Shown: positions 1 through 8,023, counted from the first letter of the stretch. The stretch is 37,425 bases of DNA from JBKHJA01 sp046538375 (GCA_046538375.1 JBKHJA010000009.1:1-37425), one strand, 5' to 3'. A program made the numbers and translations. Notes: a model not told the origin generated them from the letters alone.

Positions 1-94
1 CCGAGGACTCGGTGGGGAAAATAAGCGTGCTGACGACCCCCCTCCCTCACCCCCTATCACGGAAAAAGAGATGCTTACTCAATTCTCCTCCAAG
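1..94. other. Window edge, no gene seen
   Basis: No coding region can be supported here. The stretch opens with a small perfect palindrome (CCGAG-GA-CTCGG, 1-12) and holds one copy of the C-rich CCCTCACCCC motif (37-54) that recurs in other intergenic regions of this window. It may be the tail of an intergenic region belonging to a gene outside the window. Confidence 0.5.
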
Positions 95-123
95 TTGACT
101 CGCTTAGGGCAACGTGCTAAATT
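95..123 (+). promoter_or_regulatory. Sigma-70 type promoter for the methionine sulfoxide reductase gene
   Basis: TTGACT (95-100) is separated by 17 bases from TAAATT (118-123), which is preceded by the extended -10 dinucleotide TG at 115-116. The predicted transcript would begin near 130, which rules out the GTG at 114 as the start and supports the ATG at 171. Confidence 0.6.
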
Positions 124-170
124 TCCATAGACTTAGGAAAGGAGCAGTACAGCCTGGGAGGAGGACATTT

Positions 171-629
171 ATGTTGGATGAAAATCATCTCGTCAAAAGA
201 TACCAGAGAATTTTCAGCCAGCTTCAAGAACTTCTGGCCGAGACAGAAAACAGGATTTCTCGTATGGCCACAGTGGCAGCCCTTCTCCATGCCAAGATGC
301 CTCATTTCTCCTGGTCTGGCTTTTACCTCCTGGATAAAGGAGAATTGACTGTAGGACCTTACCAAGGACCATTAGCCTGTTTAGTCTTAGAGAAGAAGAA
401 GGGTGTATGCTGGGCAGGAATTCAAAAAAGAGAAACCATAGTGGTGCCCGATGTTCATAAGTTTCCCGGACATATTGCCTGTGACAGTCTTGCCAAATCA
501 GAAATAGTCATTCCTCTTCTGGATAGACAGGGGGAAGCCTGGGCTGTGCTGGATGTGGACAGCCGGAAATTCGATGCTTTCACTGAAAACGACAAACACT
601 GGCTGGAGAAAATAGCAGAAATGATTTAA
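171..629 (+). CDS. msrC: Free methionine-(R)-sulfoxide reductase (GAF domain)
   Basis: A 152-residue single GAF-domain protein of the fRMsr family, which reduces free methionine-R-sulfoxide in the cytoplasm using thioredoxin-type electron donors. The family signature is complete: WSGFY near residue 48, VGPYQGPLAC, VPDVHKFPGHIACDS, then the acidic LDVDS region. The three redox cysteines are at 70, 80 and 104; the spacing (10 and 24) equals that of E. coli Cys84/94/118. GVCWAG replaces the usual GVCGTA. The ATG at 171 is chosen because GGGAGGAGG lies just upstream and because the promoter at 95-123 would start transcription downstream of the alternative GTG at 114. The stop codon lies inside the left arm of a palindromic element (625-782), so the last residues may have been reshaped by that element. 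The gene fits an oxidative-damage repair role and stands alone, convergent to the M64 peptidase gene. Confidence 0.9.
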   Translation: MLDENHLVKRYQRIFSQLQELLAETENRISRMATVAALLHAKMPHFSWSGFYLLDKGELTVGPYQGPLACLVLEKKKGVCWAGIQKRETIVVPDVHKFPGHIACDSLAKSEIVIPLLDRQGEAWAVLDVDSRKFDAFTENDKHWLEKIAEMI

Positions 630-782
630 CCTGGATTATTCACATAGGTTTTTGATTTCCATGAAAAAGGAAATCAGGGACACCATACCGAATTCAGGAG
701 AATTCGATTCATGTCCCGATTTCCCCTTAAATTCATGACTTCTTCTGGGAAAACCTTCAATTTATGAATAATGCAGGTTAAA
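625..782. repeat. Nested palindromic (MITE-like) intergenic element
   Basis: The ends are an 18-base inverted repeat, TTTAACCTGGATTATTCA (625-642) against 765-782, with one mismatch. Inside, 669-682 pairs with 712-724 (GGAAATC-A-GGGACA with TGTCCC-GATTTCC, one bulged A). At the centre lies CGAATTC-AGGA-GAATTCG (689-706). GATTTCC at 654-660 can also pair with GGAAATC at 669-675, so two hairpins compete for the same arm. It lies between convergent genes and could act as a transcription barrier, but there is no U-tract. It looks like a non-autonomous mobile element relic. No target-site duplication is visible. Confidence 0.65.
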
Positions 783-790
783 ACCAGGCT

Positions 791-2263
791 CTATTGGCTC
801 AGGTGTTTGATGATGCGAACAATGGCCTGTTCACACACTCCACAATAAGGCTTGGCTCCTTTGGTGAACATGATGCAGTCCAACATGGGTCGGTACAAGC
901 CCTGGGCGGAGTAACCAGCTCCCTCGAAAGCTCCCACTTGGTCTTTGAACTTGCTTTTGGAGAGGTAGGCATCCACCTGTTGAGCATGTTTTCTGGAGAG
1001 CTGTTCTGATTTTTCTTCCACGTCTTCAATCTCAGATGGAGGGGCTCCCTCCCTTTTCATCCGTGCGATCTTCTGGTTCAATTCGCGCCGCACCTTCTGG
1101 TAAGCCTTATCCATCTCATCGAATTCCTTCTTTTCCCAGGGAGTAGGGATCTCTATTCCTGGGGTCAACAGTTCTCTCCATTTAAGATTCTGGGGGTCCA
1201 GTAAAGCGGTGATGTTCGGCTCTCTGGGCTCAACTCCTCGAGGATAGAATTCGTTGTAAGCCACTGAAGAGGTATAATATTCATCGGCCAGACCAGCAAA
1301 AGAATGTCCGAATTCATGAAGGAAGAGATATTTGTACCATTGATTATCCACGCTCAGGGTACAATACAGGTTATAGATCCCCCCGCCTCCGTAGCGTTTA
1401 TGGTTGACCATGATGACCAAAGCATCATAGGGTACACAAGCAGCCACGTCCTGAAGAGTTTTGTTGTCTTCTGTGAGAAGATAGCGCTCTGAGCCCAGAG
1501 AATTAAAACTGGCGTTAAGAGCTGTATTTTTGAATATTCCATGACGGGGCTCATCGCACCCGCTTTCCTGTGAGGGTTTGAACACACCACAGATGTTGAA
1601 TTTATCCTTGCGGCTCCGGTATGGTTCCTGGCTAAACAGCACCGCTAGAAACTTCTCTAAGTCAGATTGAAACTTCTCCACCTCCTGGAGGGTATAACCT
1701 TCACCAATAAAAGCAATGTCCACCTTGCGGTGGGGATCTCCGCTTTTAAGAATGGGAAAAACTTTGACCTGGGTGTCTGGTTTTTCTCTTATGATACTGA
1801 TGGAAGCAGGATCGATTTTTTGGTTGAAAAGGGGATGAAGAACATTATCTCTGTCCCTCACCTCCAGAGTGAAAACGATTTTCTTTCTGGGAAAAGGGAT
1901 GAGAGCTGACTGGTGATAGGTTCTTTTCACTCCCTTTAAAGCAGCATCGGTGGTCTTGTATTCCCCGAAATAACTATCAAAACCTCTAGAATAGATAAGT
2001 TCATATGTGGAGAGATCGTATATTTTGAGGTAATAGCGTCCGTTATTGAAGTGATCGATAAGGTGGTGTTGACTTCCAGCCCATATTCCCTGCTGATAAA
2101 TTTTGTCCACAGTGATGAATTCTTCCTCGGCGTTTCCGGTATGAAAATAATCAATACGCATGGTCTTATCCACGAAAAAACTATCAAAATCTTCTGGATT
2201 CTGACTGTAGAGAAGCCCTAGGGCTATGAATCCAGCAAGAAAACAGACAGTGATGCGTTTCAT
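791..2263 (-). CDS. Secreted M64-family (IgA peptidase-type) zinc metallopeptidase
   Basis: 490 residues. It begins with a signal peptide (about residues 1-20, hydrophobic core CFLAGFIALGLL), so it is exported. Residues about 28-160 look like the M64 N-terminal beta domain, and the catalytic domain follows. The zinc site HEFGHSFAGLADEY is at 316-329: HExxH plus the downstream Gly and Asp/Glu typical of M64. VDIAFIGEGYT near 181 is another family hallmark. A charged, probably coiled-coil insert sits at about 370-430, and the C-terminus carries CGVC. M64 is named from clostridial IgA protease, but most members have no known substrate, so protein or peptide scavenging is the safe inference. The start overlaps the stop of the ureohydrolase gene by 4 bases (ATGA), with AGGAGG inside that gene, so the two are translationally coupled. 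Confidence 0.85.
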   Translation of the reverse strand: MKRITVCFLAGFIALGLLYSQNPEDFDSFFVDKTMRIDYFHTGNAEEEFITVDKIYQQGIWAGSQHHLIDHFNNGRYYLKIYDLSTYELIYSRGFDSYFGEYKTTDAALKGVKRTYHQSALIPFPRKKIVFTLEVRDRDNVLHPLFNQKIDPASISIIREKPDTQVKVFPILKSGDPHRKVDIAFIGEGYTLQEVEKFQSDLEKFLAVLFSQEPYRSRKDKFNICGVFKPSQESGCDEPRHGIFKNTALNASFNSLGSERYLLTEDNKTLQDVAACVPYDALVIMVNHKRYGGGGIYNLYCTLSVDNQWYKYLFLHEFGHSFAGLADEYYTSSVAYNEFYPRGVEPREPNITALLDPQNLKWRELLTPGIEIPTPWEKKEFDEMDKAYQKVRRELNQKIARMKREGAPPSEIEDVEEKSEQLSRKHAQQVDAYLSKSKFKDQVGAFEGAGYSAQGLYRPMLDCIMFTKGAKPYCGVCEQAIVRIIKHLSQ

Positions 2264-3123
2264 GATTCCTCCTTTTGTCTTGTTTTTCTTACTATCACAA
2301 TTTGTCCTGCCGCCTCTTTTATGATTTTCACCGCAGCCGCTGCGGTGATGCCAGAAGGATCTCGGTCTGGATTGAGCTCCACCACATCCATTCCCACAAT
2401 CTCTGCCTCCAAGGAATGCATCATATCCAGCACTTGACGGGTGGTGAGCCCTCCCGCCTCGTGATGGGACACTCCAGGAGCAAAGGCAGGATCAAGGGCG
2501 TCCATATCAAAAGATATATACAAAGGATTTGAAAACGCCAAAGGCGGTAACTTACAGACATCTCTCATCTCAATCATCTCCACTCCGTACCTAGAAGCTT
2601 TATCCCGCTGCTGTGTGGTGGCCGCCCTGATGCCCACCTGGACCAGTCTGTTGGCTATGCCTTCCTCCACTATCCGTGCAAAAGGGCAGGCATGAGAAAA
2701 ACGGTCTCCATGAAGCTGCTCATAGAGGTCGGGATGGGCATCGAAGTGAAGAATATCCAAAGCACGGAATTTTTTGGAGAAGGTCTTTACTATCGGATAA
2801 CTGATGGAATGATCCCCTCCCAACACAAAAGGCACGGCCTTTTTCTTCAAGATGGCGCTGATTCTTTCCTCAATAACAGAGGAAAGGGTTAAAAAGTCTC
2901 CCCTGACTTCTACATCTCCCAAATCCACCATGACCACTTCTCTTTCCAGGTTCACTCCCAGCTCTGTCCAGGAATTGGTGGCTTCCCCCTTGGAGGCAGC
3001 ACGGATGGCCTCAGGACCCTTGGCGGCTCCCTTCAAATAACAAGATTTCCCATCGAAAGGAATCCCCATAAGGGCGATATCGTACTTCTGGCTTTCTTTT
3101 ATAGCTCCTCCAAAAGCGCTCAT
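2260..3123 (-). CDS. speB: Ureohydrolase (agmatinase/arginase family)
   Basis: 287 residues, the usual length for agmatinase. The dimanganese ligands are all visible: GGDHS (His105), DAHPD (Asp128, His130, Asp132) and SFDMD (Asp206, Asp208). The family hydrolyses guanidino compounds (agmatine, arginine, guanidinobutyrate and others) to an amine plus urea. The segment after the second metal pair reads PGVSHHEAGGLT rather than the GTGTPxxGG common in characterised agmatinases, so the substrate is uncertain and the symbol is a family label. The ATG at 3123 has only a weak ribosome binding site. A 10-codon ORF (3120-3152) ends in an ATGA overlap with it, so translation may be coupled to that short leader. 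It is first in a two-gene leftward operon with the M64 peptidase; peptidase plus guanidine catabolism would suit amino-acid use. Confidence 0.82.
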   Translation of the reverse strand: MSAFGGAIKESQKYDIALMGIPFDGKSCYLKGAAKGPEAIRAASKGEATNSWTELGVNLEREVVMVDLGDVEVRGDFLTLSSVIEERISAILKKKAVPFVLGGDHSISYPIVKTFSKKFRALDILHFDAHPDLYEQLHGDRFSHACPFARIVEEGIANRLVQVGIRAATTQQRDKASRYGVEMIEMRDVCKLPPLAFSNPLYISFDMDALDPAFAPGVSHHEAGGLTTRQVLDMMHSLEAEIVGMDVVELNPDRDPSGITAAAAVKIIKEAAGQIVIVRKTRQKEES

Positions 3124-3152
3124 TCTGTCAACTCTTCAGGATTAAAATCCAT
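3120..3152 (-). CDS. Possible 10-codon leader peptide ahead of the ureohydrolase
   Basis: A short ORF, MDFNPEELTE, starts at 3152 and its TGA overlaps the ATG of the ureohydrolase gene (ATGA). It begins about 15 bases after the start site predicted from TATAAT at 3174-3179. It could be a translational-coupling leader or the remnant of an earlier N-terminus. It is too short to support by composition. Confidence 0.25.
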   Translation of the reverse strand: MDFNPEELTE

Positions 3153-3173
3153 GGTAAGTTCAAGCATGTTGGA

Positions 3174-3179
3174 ATTATA
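3174..3179 (-). promoter_or_regulatory. -10 box for the ureohydrolase / M64 operon
   Basis: On the minus strand a perfect TATAAT lies about 50 bases upstream of the ureohydrolase ATG. The region 17 bases further upstream is A/T-rich with a poor -35 (TTTTTA). Confidence 0.4.
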
Positions 3180-3306
3180 CAGAAAAAAGAAAATTTTAAA
3201 AATATCCATTTCTATTTCCATGATAGGGAGTCAATCAGAATATTTATTTATTCTCATCATGGTTTTGGAAAAAAACAGGGTAGGGCCTGCTTTCTCCCCA
3301 GGTTTA

Positions 3307-3315
3307 TGGTATGAT
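3307..3315 (+). promoter_or_regulatory. Extended -10 promoter for the phosphoesterase gene
   Basis: TGGTATGAT is an extended -10 element (TGn plus TATGAT). No good -35 is seen, as is common with extended -10 promoters. Transcription would start near 3322, downstream of the ATG at 3311 and upstream of the chosen ATG at 3347. Confidence 0.4.
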
Positions 3316-3346
3316 GGGCAAAAATTGGTCAGGGAAGAGGAGAGAC

Positions 3347-4462
3347 ATGTTCGGGAACAGGATGAATAAAAAATTTAACAAGATTCACAAACAAGCCGTC
3401 AAGCCAGAAAACCTCATCCCTTTCCATGAGGAAAGGAACCGGGTGGTTATTTTTTCTGATCATCATAAGGGTGATGCCAGTGCTGCGGATGACTTCAGAA
3501 AAAATGCCAACCTCTACCGGACTGCTCTTTCCTATTATAAAAACAAAGGTTTCAAGCTTATACTGCTGGGAGACAACGAAGAACTCTGGGAGAACCGTTA
3601 TGACCAGATTCTCCCCCATTATCAGAAGCTTATCCAAAAAGAAGTGGCCATGTCTCTCCAGAGCCCCCAGAAAAAGAAATTGAGAATCTACGGAAATCAC
3701 GACAAAGAAGTCTCCCTCAAAAGATTCCGAAAGTTCTACCAGGCTCTCCGTATCCACACTCTGGATGAGGTGGATCACCGGGAGGGGATCTGTTTAGGAA
3801 AACACATTTTCCTTATTCACGGACATCAAGGACGATTCTTCGATGACAAGGCTTGGCGGGTGAGCCGCTGGGCTGTACAATGTGTGTGGAAAACCATCCA
3901 AAAGCTCTTCCGTATCGGCATGGACGGGCCGGCAGAAAATTTCAAGATCCGGGATGATTTGGAGTTGAAATACTACCACTGGGCCAGAAAGAAGAGAGTC
4001 CTTCTGATCTGCGGCCATACTCATCGAGCTGTGTTCGGGTCTCTGACCCACTACGACCGCCTCCGCATGGAACTTCAACATCTGAAAAATAGATACAAAG
4101 AATCATCTCCCCCACACCAGCCGAAAATCAAAAAAGAAATACAGGAAATAAACCAGCAGATAAAAAATATCCTCCACAAAAGACAGGGAATCCCACCCAA
4201 ATCCTTTGCTCCTCATTCAGAATGGCCTGTTCCCTGTTACTTTAATGATGGCTGCTGCGGCTACACCAACGGCATAACCTGCATTGAAATGGAAGAAGGC
4301 ATGATTCGGCTGATCAAGTGGCAGCGCCAAACCAGCCAAAGAATCATCCTGGAGGAAAACAGTATTCATCTTTTTCTCCAATATATTAAACAGCAGCGGC
4401 CCATTGATGATCAGCTGGAGCCTGAAGAGTTTACCCCCTTGACTGATGCCGCAAGGGGGTAA
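3347..4462 (+). CDS. Calcineurin-like metallophosphoesterase
   Basis: 371 residues with the full set of dimetal motifs in order: SDHHKGD (Asp38, His40), LLGDNEE (about 75), YGNHDKE (116-119), HGHQG (158) and CGHTHR (223-226). The central fold resembles LpxH-type UDP-diacylglucosamine hydrolases. The protein is longer, with a charged helical segment at about 240-290 and a C-terminal part containing DGCCGYTNG, so the substrate cannot be assigned. The start at 3347 is preferred because AGAGGAG lies just upstream and the extended -10 at 3307-3315 would leave the ATG at 3311 out of the transcript. It is cytoplasmic (no signal peptide) and stands alone between a divergent ureohydrolase operon and the ferritin-like operon. 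Confidence 0.75.
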   Translation: MFGNRMNKKFNKIHKQAVKPENLIPFHEERNRVVIFSDHHKGDASAADDFRKNANLYRTALSYYKNKGFKLILLGDNEELWENRYDQILPHYQKLIQKEVAMSLQSPQKKKLRIYGNHDKEVSLKRFRKFYQALRIHTLDEVDHREGICLGKHIFLIHGHQGRFFDDKAWRVSRWAVQCVWKTIQKLFRIGMDGPAENFKIRDDLELKYYHWARKKRVLLICGHTHRAVFGSLTHYDRLRMELQHLKNRYKESSPPHQPKIKKEIQEINQQIKNILHKRQGIPPKSFAPHSEWPVPCYFNDGCCGYTNGITCIEMEEGMIRLIKWQRQTSQRIILEENSIHLFLQYIKQQRPIDDQLEPEEFTPLTDAARG

Positions 4463-4595
4463 GCAAAAGGAGGGCGGGAGAGGAATTTCTGTCTCTCCTC
4501 ATTCACAGCCTCGATTTGCCTTGGATGAGGCACCTTTGAAGGGCCATGAAGGCTGTGATATGCTGATGATTTTGGCAGAAGAGGCCTCGGCGGTC

Positions 4596-4627
4596 AATCA
4601 CCTCTAAGGATGAATTTAGGGGTGATT
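4596..4627. repeat. Short intergenic hairpin with AAGGATGAAT-type loop
   Basis: A 12-base-pair stem, AATCACCTCTAA (4596-4607) with TTAGGGGTGATT (4616-4627), has one G-T wobble and closes on the loop GGATGAAT. The same AAGGATGAAT core with a flanking GGGTGA arm recurs at 22144-22173, and a weaker relative lies near 12350. It sits downstream of the phosphoesterase and could slow transcription, but only a short T run follows. Confidence 0.5.
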
Positions 4628-4670
4628 TTCCCTCTCCAAGGTCTGGCTTTTCTTTTTATGGAAAAATGAT

Positions 4671-4676
4671 TATAAT
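4671..4676 (+). promoter_or_regulatory. -10 box for the ferritin-like / flavin reductase operon
   Basis: A perfect TATAAT lies 34 bases before the ATG at 4711. The -35 region is T-rich (TTTTCT) and not well matched. The predicted start near 4683 excludes the in-frame ATG at 4666. Confidence 0.45.
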
Positions 4677-4710
4677 TCGAAAAAGCCAGAAACAGAGAGA
4701 AGGAGAACAA

Positions 4711-5691
4711 ATGGAAAAAATAAAACTCATAGAGACAAGGGAAGATGCCGTAAAGCTGCTTAACCAGGCCTTAGAACATGAATGGGCGGTAAGTTTAGAA
4801 TACACTATCCACGCCTATTCCATGCCCAAGGGGAAATATTTTTATTCAGATCCCATAATGAAGCTCAATACTGATGTCCGGGCTCAAACCATCCAGATTG
4901 GTATCGATGAAATGTATCATTCCCTCCAGCTGGGAATCATCATCACTCAAATGGGAGGAGCGCCTTCCTTTAAAACTGACCAAGTGATGCGCTATCCCAA
5001 AATCATTGATAATTTAAAAAGGGACAAGATGACCGAGGACATGGTGACAGATCTTTATCAATCAGCAGAATTCAAACCAGGGGCTTTCCCCAGGATTCAA
5101 AACATGATCCTTAACATTTCCTATGACGAGGTCCGCCATTCCAAGCAGTTTGCAGCCATGATGGAGGCCATGGCCAGGAATGGAGCCGAAGAAGCTCTCT
5201 GCTATCAGCCCGACCCAGCCAGGGGCAAAAAAGAACATATTCAGCTTCTGCACCAAATCACCCACCTGGAAAATGAACTCATGCACCGGTACCTCAAACA
5301 TGTCCTTCTCTTCTCTGATCATCAGGATCTCAGCCAGCGTCTGTTTAAAAATTCCATCGACCATATGAGACACTGGGACAAAAACTCCGGTATCCTGATA
5401 AAAATGGGAGATGTGATCCAGATTGAAAATGCTGCCAAAGATACCTCTGGAGTGGAAAAGAGCACTGCTCCTATGCCTTCTCTTTATCCCGGAGAATCGA
5501 GACTGGAAGCGCTTCGATCTCTGTTGCCCGCCGAAGAAAATCTCATCGCCAAATACGAGAAGCTCATATCTTTAGTCCCGGATGGAGAGATCAAGGATCA
5601 ACTCCAAATACACCTGGCCTCCAACAGGGAACACTTGTTCACCCAAAAGTGGCTGCTCAAAAATGCTGAAAAAATAAAAGGTTTAGAATGA
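4711..5691 (+). CDS. Ferritin-like diiron domain protein
   Basis: 326 residues, almost all helical. Diiron-type ligands are visible: Glu30 (AVSLEY), ExxH at 67-70 (DEMYH) and ExxRH at 140-143 (DEVRH), matching a ferritin-like four-helix bundle. A second, weaker set follows (ENELMH at 187-192, DHMRH at 217-221, EENLIAKYEK at 275, REHLF at 306), so the protein may hold two ferritin-like bundles, the second perhaps without metal. Family roles include iron storage, peroxide reduction and membrane hydroxylases; the exact one is not decided by sequence. The ATG at 4711 follows AGGAG with a 5-base gap. A flavin reductase gene lies 44 bases downstream and could supply electrons. No rubredoxin domain is present. 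Confidence 0.7.
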   Translation: MEKIKLIETREDAVKLLNQALEHEWAVSLEYTIHAYSMPKGKYFYSDPIMKLNTDVRAQTIQIGIDEMYHSLQLGIIITQMGGAPSFKTDQVMRYPKIIDNLKRDKMTEDMVTDLYQSAEFKPGAFPRIQNMILNISYDEVRHSKQFAAMMEAMARNGAEEALCYQPDPARGKKEHIQLLHQITHLENELMHRYLKHVLLFSDHQDLSQRLFKNSIDHMRHWDKNSGILIKMGDVIQIENAAKDTSGVEKSTAPMPSLYPGESRLEALRSLLPAEENLIAKYEKLISLVPDGEIKDQLQIHLASNREHLFTQKWLLKNAEKIKGLE

Positions 5692-5735
5692 CGCCTTTGT
5701 CTGCATACACCTGACAATCCGCTTAGGAGAGATCC

Positions 5736-6296
5736 ATGAAAAAAATCTCAACCCAGATAAAAAAGTTTCAACATTTTTATCCTTACACTGTAGCCCTGGT
5801 GGGAGCTCAAACGGACCGTCTCATCAACTACATGGCCTGTGCATGGCACACCGCCCTTTCTTTTGATCCTCCTCTGTTTGCTGTTCTCATCTCCAAGAAA
5901 AGGCTCACTCACCAGCTCATCTCCGAAGCAAGAGAATTCACAGTGAACTTTCTCTCCTCTGAAAAGGTCAAGCTCTCGGCTCAAATGGGCAGAAAATCAG
6001 GCCATGACTTGAACAAAATCAAGGAATTCCAGGTTAAACTTTCTCCCTCAAAGATCATAAAATCGCCGGTTCTTCAAGAAGCCTATGTCTCATTTGAATG
6101 CAAGGCAGCTGATATCCGGGCTTACGGCGACCACGACCTGTTTGTGGGTCAAGTGCTCGCCGTTCATCATCAAAAGAATGCTTTCAGCGAAGAAGGAGTG
6201 CTGGATACAGGCAAAATTCATCCTCTTCTCTATTTGGGCAGCGATTTCTACATCACTATCAATCCCGACTCTCTCCAGCATGTTCTTCCCGACTGA
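5736..6296 (+). CDS. Flavin reductase family FMN-binding protein
   Basis: 186 residues, the normal size for the flavin reductase (split-barrel FMN-binding) family. Recognisable features are FYPYTVALVGA at the N-terminus, NYMACAWHTALSFDPPLFAV, and FTVNFLSSE near 70. Members reduce flavin with NAD(P)H or act as flavoredoxin-type electron carriers. AGGAGAG precedes the ATG at good spacing. It is probably co-transcribed with the ferritin-like gene 44 bases upstream, which suggests electron supply to the diiron protein (inference). No transmembrane segment is seen. Confidence 0.8.
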   Translation: MKKISTQIKKFQHFYPYTVALVGAQTDRLINYMACAWHTALSFDPPLFAVLISKKRLTHQLISEAREFTVNFLSSEKVKLSAQMGRKSGHDLNKIKEFQVKLSPSKIIKSPVLQEAYVSFECKAADIRAYGDHDLFVGQVLAVHHQKNAFSEEGVLDTGKIHPLLYLGSDFYITINPDSLQHVLPD

Positions 6297-6339
6297 AAAA
6301 GAGAGGATTTTTCTCTAAACATAGAGCGGAAAACAGGCC

Positions 6340-7257
6340 ATGGCTTTGGTACTCAAAATCGAGGACCTGCACAAATCGTTCAGAGTGGGCTTCATTCCCA
6401 AAAAAAAGAAAATTCTCAAAGGCATCTCTCTTGAGGTGGAAAAGGGTGAAATCTTCGGCTATCTAGGGCCAAACGGAGCAGGAAAGACCACCACACTCAA
6501 GTGCATCCTGGGCTTGATTTTCCCTGAAAAGGGGAACATAGAAATCTTCGGCCATCCTTATCTATCCTTAAAGGCAAAAGAGAAGGTGGGCTATCTTCCT
6601 GAAAATCCCTATTTTTATGATTATCTCACCGGCCGGGAATTTCTTCATTTCTACAGTCAGCTCTGTGGGGTGAGAGGGGAAGAAAAAGAAAATAAGATCA
6701 GAAGGCTCCTTGAGCTGGTGGGCCTCCAACAAGCAGCCCATGTTCAACTGAGGAAATTTTCCCGGGGAATGCTGCAGAGGATAGGACTGGCTCAAGCGCT
6801 CCTCCACGATCCCTCTCTTCTGTTTCTGGATGAACCCTTGGGAGGACTTGATCCGTTGGGAAGAAAAGAAATGAGGGATGTGATGGTTAACCTGAAAGAA
6901 GAAGGAAAGACGGTGTTTCTTTGTTCCCACATTCTTCAAGATATCGAAATGATATGTGATCGAGTGGCCATGATTGTCAATGGTGCGGTCATCAATCAGG
7001 GAAGGCTTCAAGACTTAATCTCAGAGGAGGTTCATTTTACGGAGATGGTGGTCTCAGGAGTGGAACAAAGCCGGTTAGAAACCCTTGGAGAGTGTCTCTC
7101 CTCTCATGGAGGAAAGATTCTGGTTAAAGTTTTCCAGGAAGAAAAAATCCAAAAAGTCCTTGATATCGTTCAAGCCAACAAAGGAAAAATCCATTCTCTC
7201 ATCCCCCGCACTCAAACACTGGAAGATCTGTTCGTGGGTATGGTGAAGCAGGGATGA
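6340..7257 (+). CDS. ABC transporter ATP-binding protein
   Basis: 305 residues. Walker A GPNGAGKTT is at 43-51, the signature variant FSRGMLQR at 140-147, Walker B LLFLDEP near 160-166, the D-loop GGLDP, and the switch histidine is in CSHIL near 197. The extra C-terminal about 80 residues are typical of the CcmA/NatA/DrrA group that pairs with ABC-2 permeases and usually exports drugs, lipids or peptides. Its last 4 bases overlap the permease start (ATGA), so the two are coupled. The ribosome binding site is weak. The substrate is unknown; the next two genes (TPR protein and prepilin peptidase) are the only contextual hint. Confidence 0.92.
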   Translation: MALVLKIEDLHKSFRVGFIPKKKKILKGISLEVEKGEIFGYLGPNGAGKTTTLKCILGLIFPEKGNIEIFGHPYLSLKAKEKVGYLPENPYFYDYLTGREFLHFYSQLCGVRGEEKENKIRRLLELVGLQQAAHVQLRKFSRGMLQRIGLAQALLHDPSLLFLDEPLGGLDPLGRKEMRDVMVNLKEEGKTVFLCSHILQDIEMICDRVAMIVNGAVINQGRLQDLISEEVHFTEMVVSGVEQSRLETLGECLSSHGGKILVKVFQEEKIQKVLDIVQANKGKIHSLIPRTQTLEDLFVGMVKQG

Positions 7258-8018
7258 AAATAAAAGCCATTGCCGCCAATACTTTCAAGGAAGCGATAAG
7301 AGATAGAATCCTCTATCTTCTTCTTTTCTTTGCCGCGGCCAGTATCATTTTTTCACGGATTATGGCTCTGCTGACTGTTGGCGATAGAGTCAAGATCACC
7401 AAGGATGTGGGCCTGGCCTCTCTTTCTCTGTTCGGAGCTCTGATGGCCATATTGATGGGCACCGGCCTGGTGTATAAAGAAATAGATAAAAAAACAATCT
7501 ATACTCTTCTCTCCAAGCCAATCCACCGCTATCAATTCCTGCTGGGCAAATATTTCGGCCTGGTCCTGACTTTGTTTATCATGCTTTCATTGATGAGCCT
7601 TATTTTTCTGGCTCTGGTTTTTGTTCATACTTTCTGTATAGAATGGGAATTGTTGATCGCCCTTTTCTATATTTTTATTGAAGTTTGCCTTATAACGGCT
7701 GTGGCTCTTCTCTTCTCCTGCTTTTCCACTCCCATATTGAGCTCTGTTTTTTCTCTTTCCTTTTATATCATAGGCCATCTCTCCTGGGGTTTGGAAAACC
7801 TTATCCACAGGATGAAACCAGGGATAGGGAAAGTCCTGGCTCAAATTGTGTACACCTTTCTTCCTGACCTGGAAAATTTCAATTTCAAGACAGAAGTGGT
7901 CCACCATCTGCCCATCCCTCCTCAACTGTTTCTTTTTTCCGCGCTTTATGGGGCCTGTTACTCCCTGTTTATTCTCTTTCTGGCCGTCCTGGTGTTCAGG
8001 AGAAGAGACTTCATCTGA
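7254..8018 (+). CDS. ABC-2 type permease
   Basis: 254 residues with about six hydrophobic segments (approximately 18-38, 58-78, 104-128, 132-155, 158-178 and 225-246). Two loop signatures of ABC-2 permeases are present: KEAIRDR near the N-terminus and the cytoplasmic EIDKKTIYTLLSKPIHR, similar to NosY-like and gliding-type permeases. It forms the membrane part of the exporter with the overlapping ATPase gene, probably as a dimer. The start is fixed by the ATGA overlap. Confidence 0.85.
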   Translation: MKIKAIAANTFKEAIRDRILYLLLFFAAASIIFSRIMALLTVGDRVKITKDVGLASLSLFGALMAILMGTGLVYKEIDKKTIYTLLSKPIHRYQFLLGKYFGLVLTLFIMLSLMSLIFLALVFVHTFCIEWELLIALFYIFIEVCLITAVALLFSCFSTPILSSVFSLSFYIIGHLSWGLENLIHRMKPGIGKVLAQIVYTFLPDLENFNFKTEVVHHLPIPPQLFLFSALYGACYSLFILFLAVLVFRRRDFI

Positions 8019-8023
8019 AATCC

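Noticed and set aside
3311..3346. Upstream start for the phosphoesterase
   Set aside because: The first ATG overlaps the extended -10 element; the ATG at 3347 has a good ribosome binding site.
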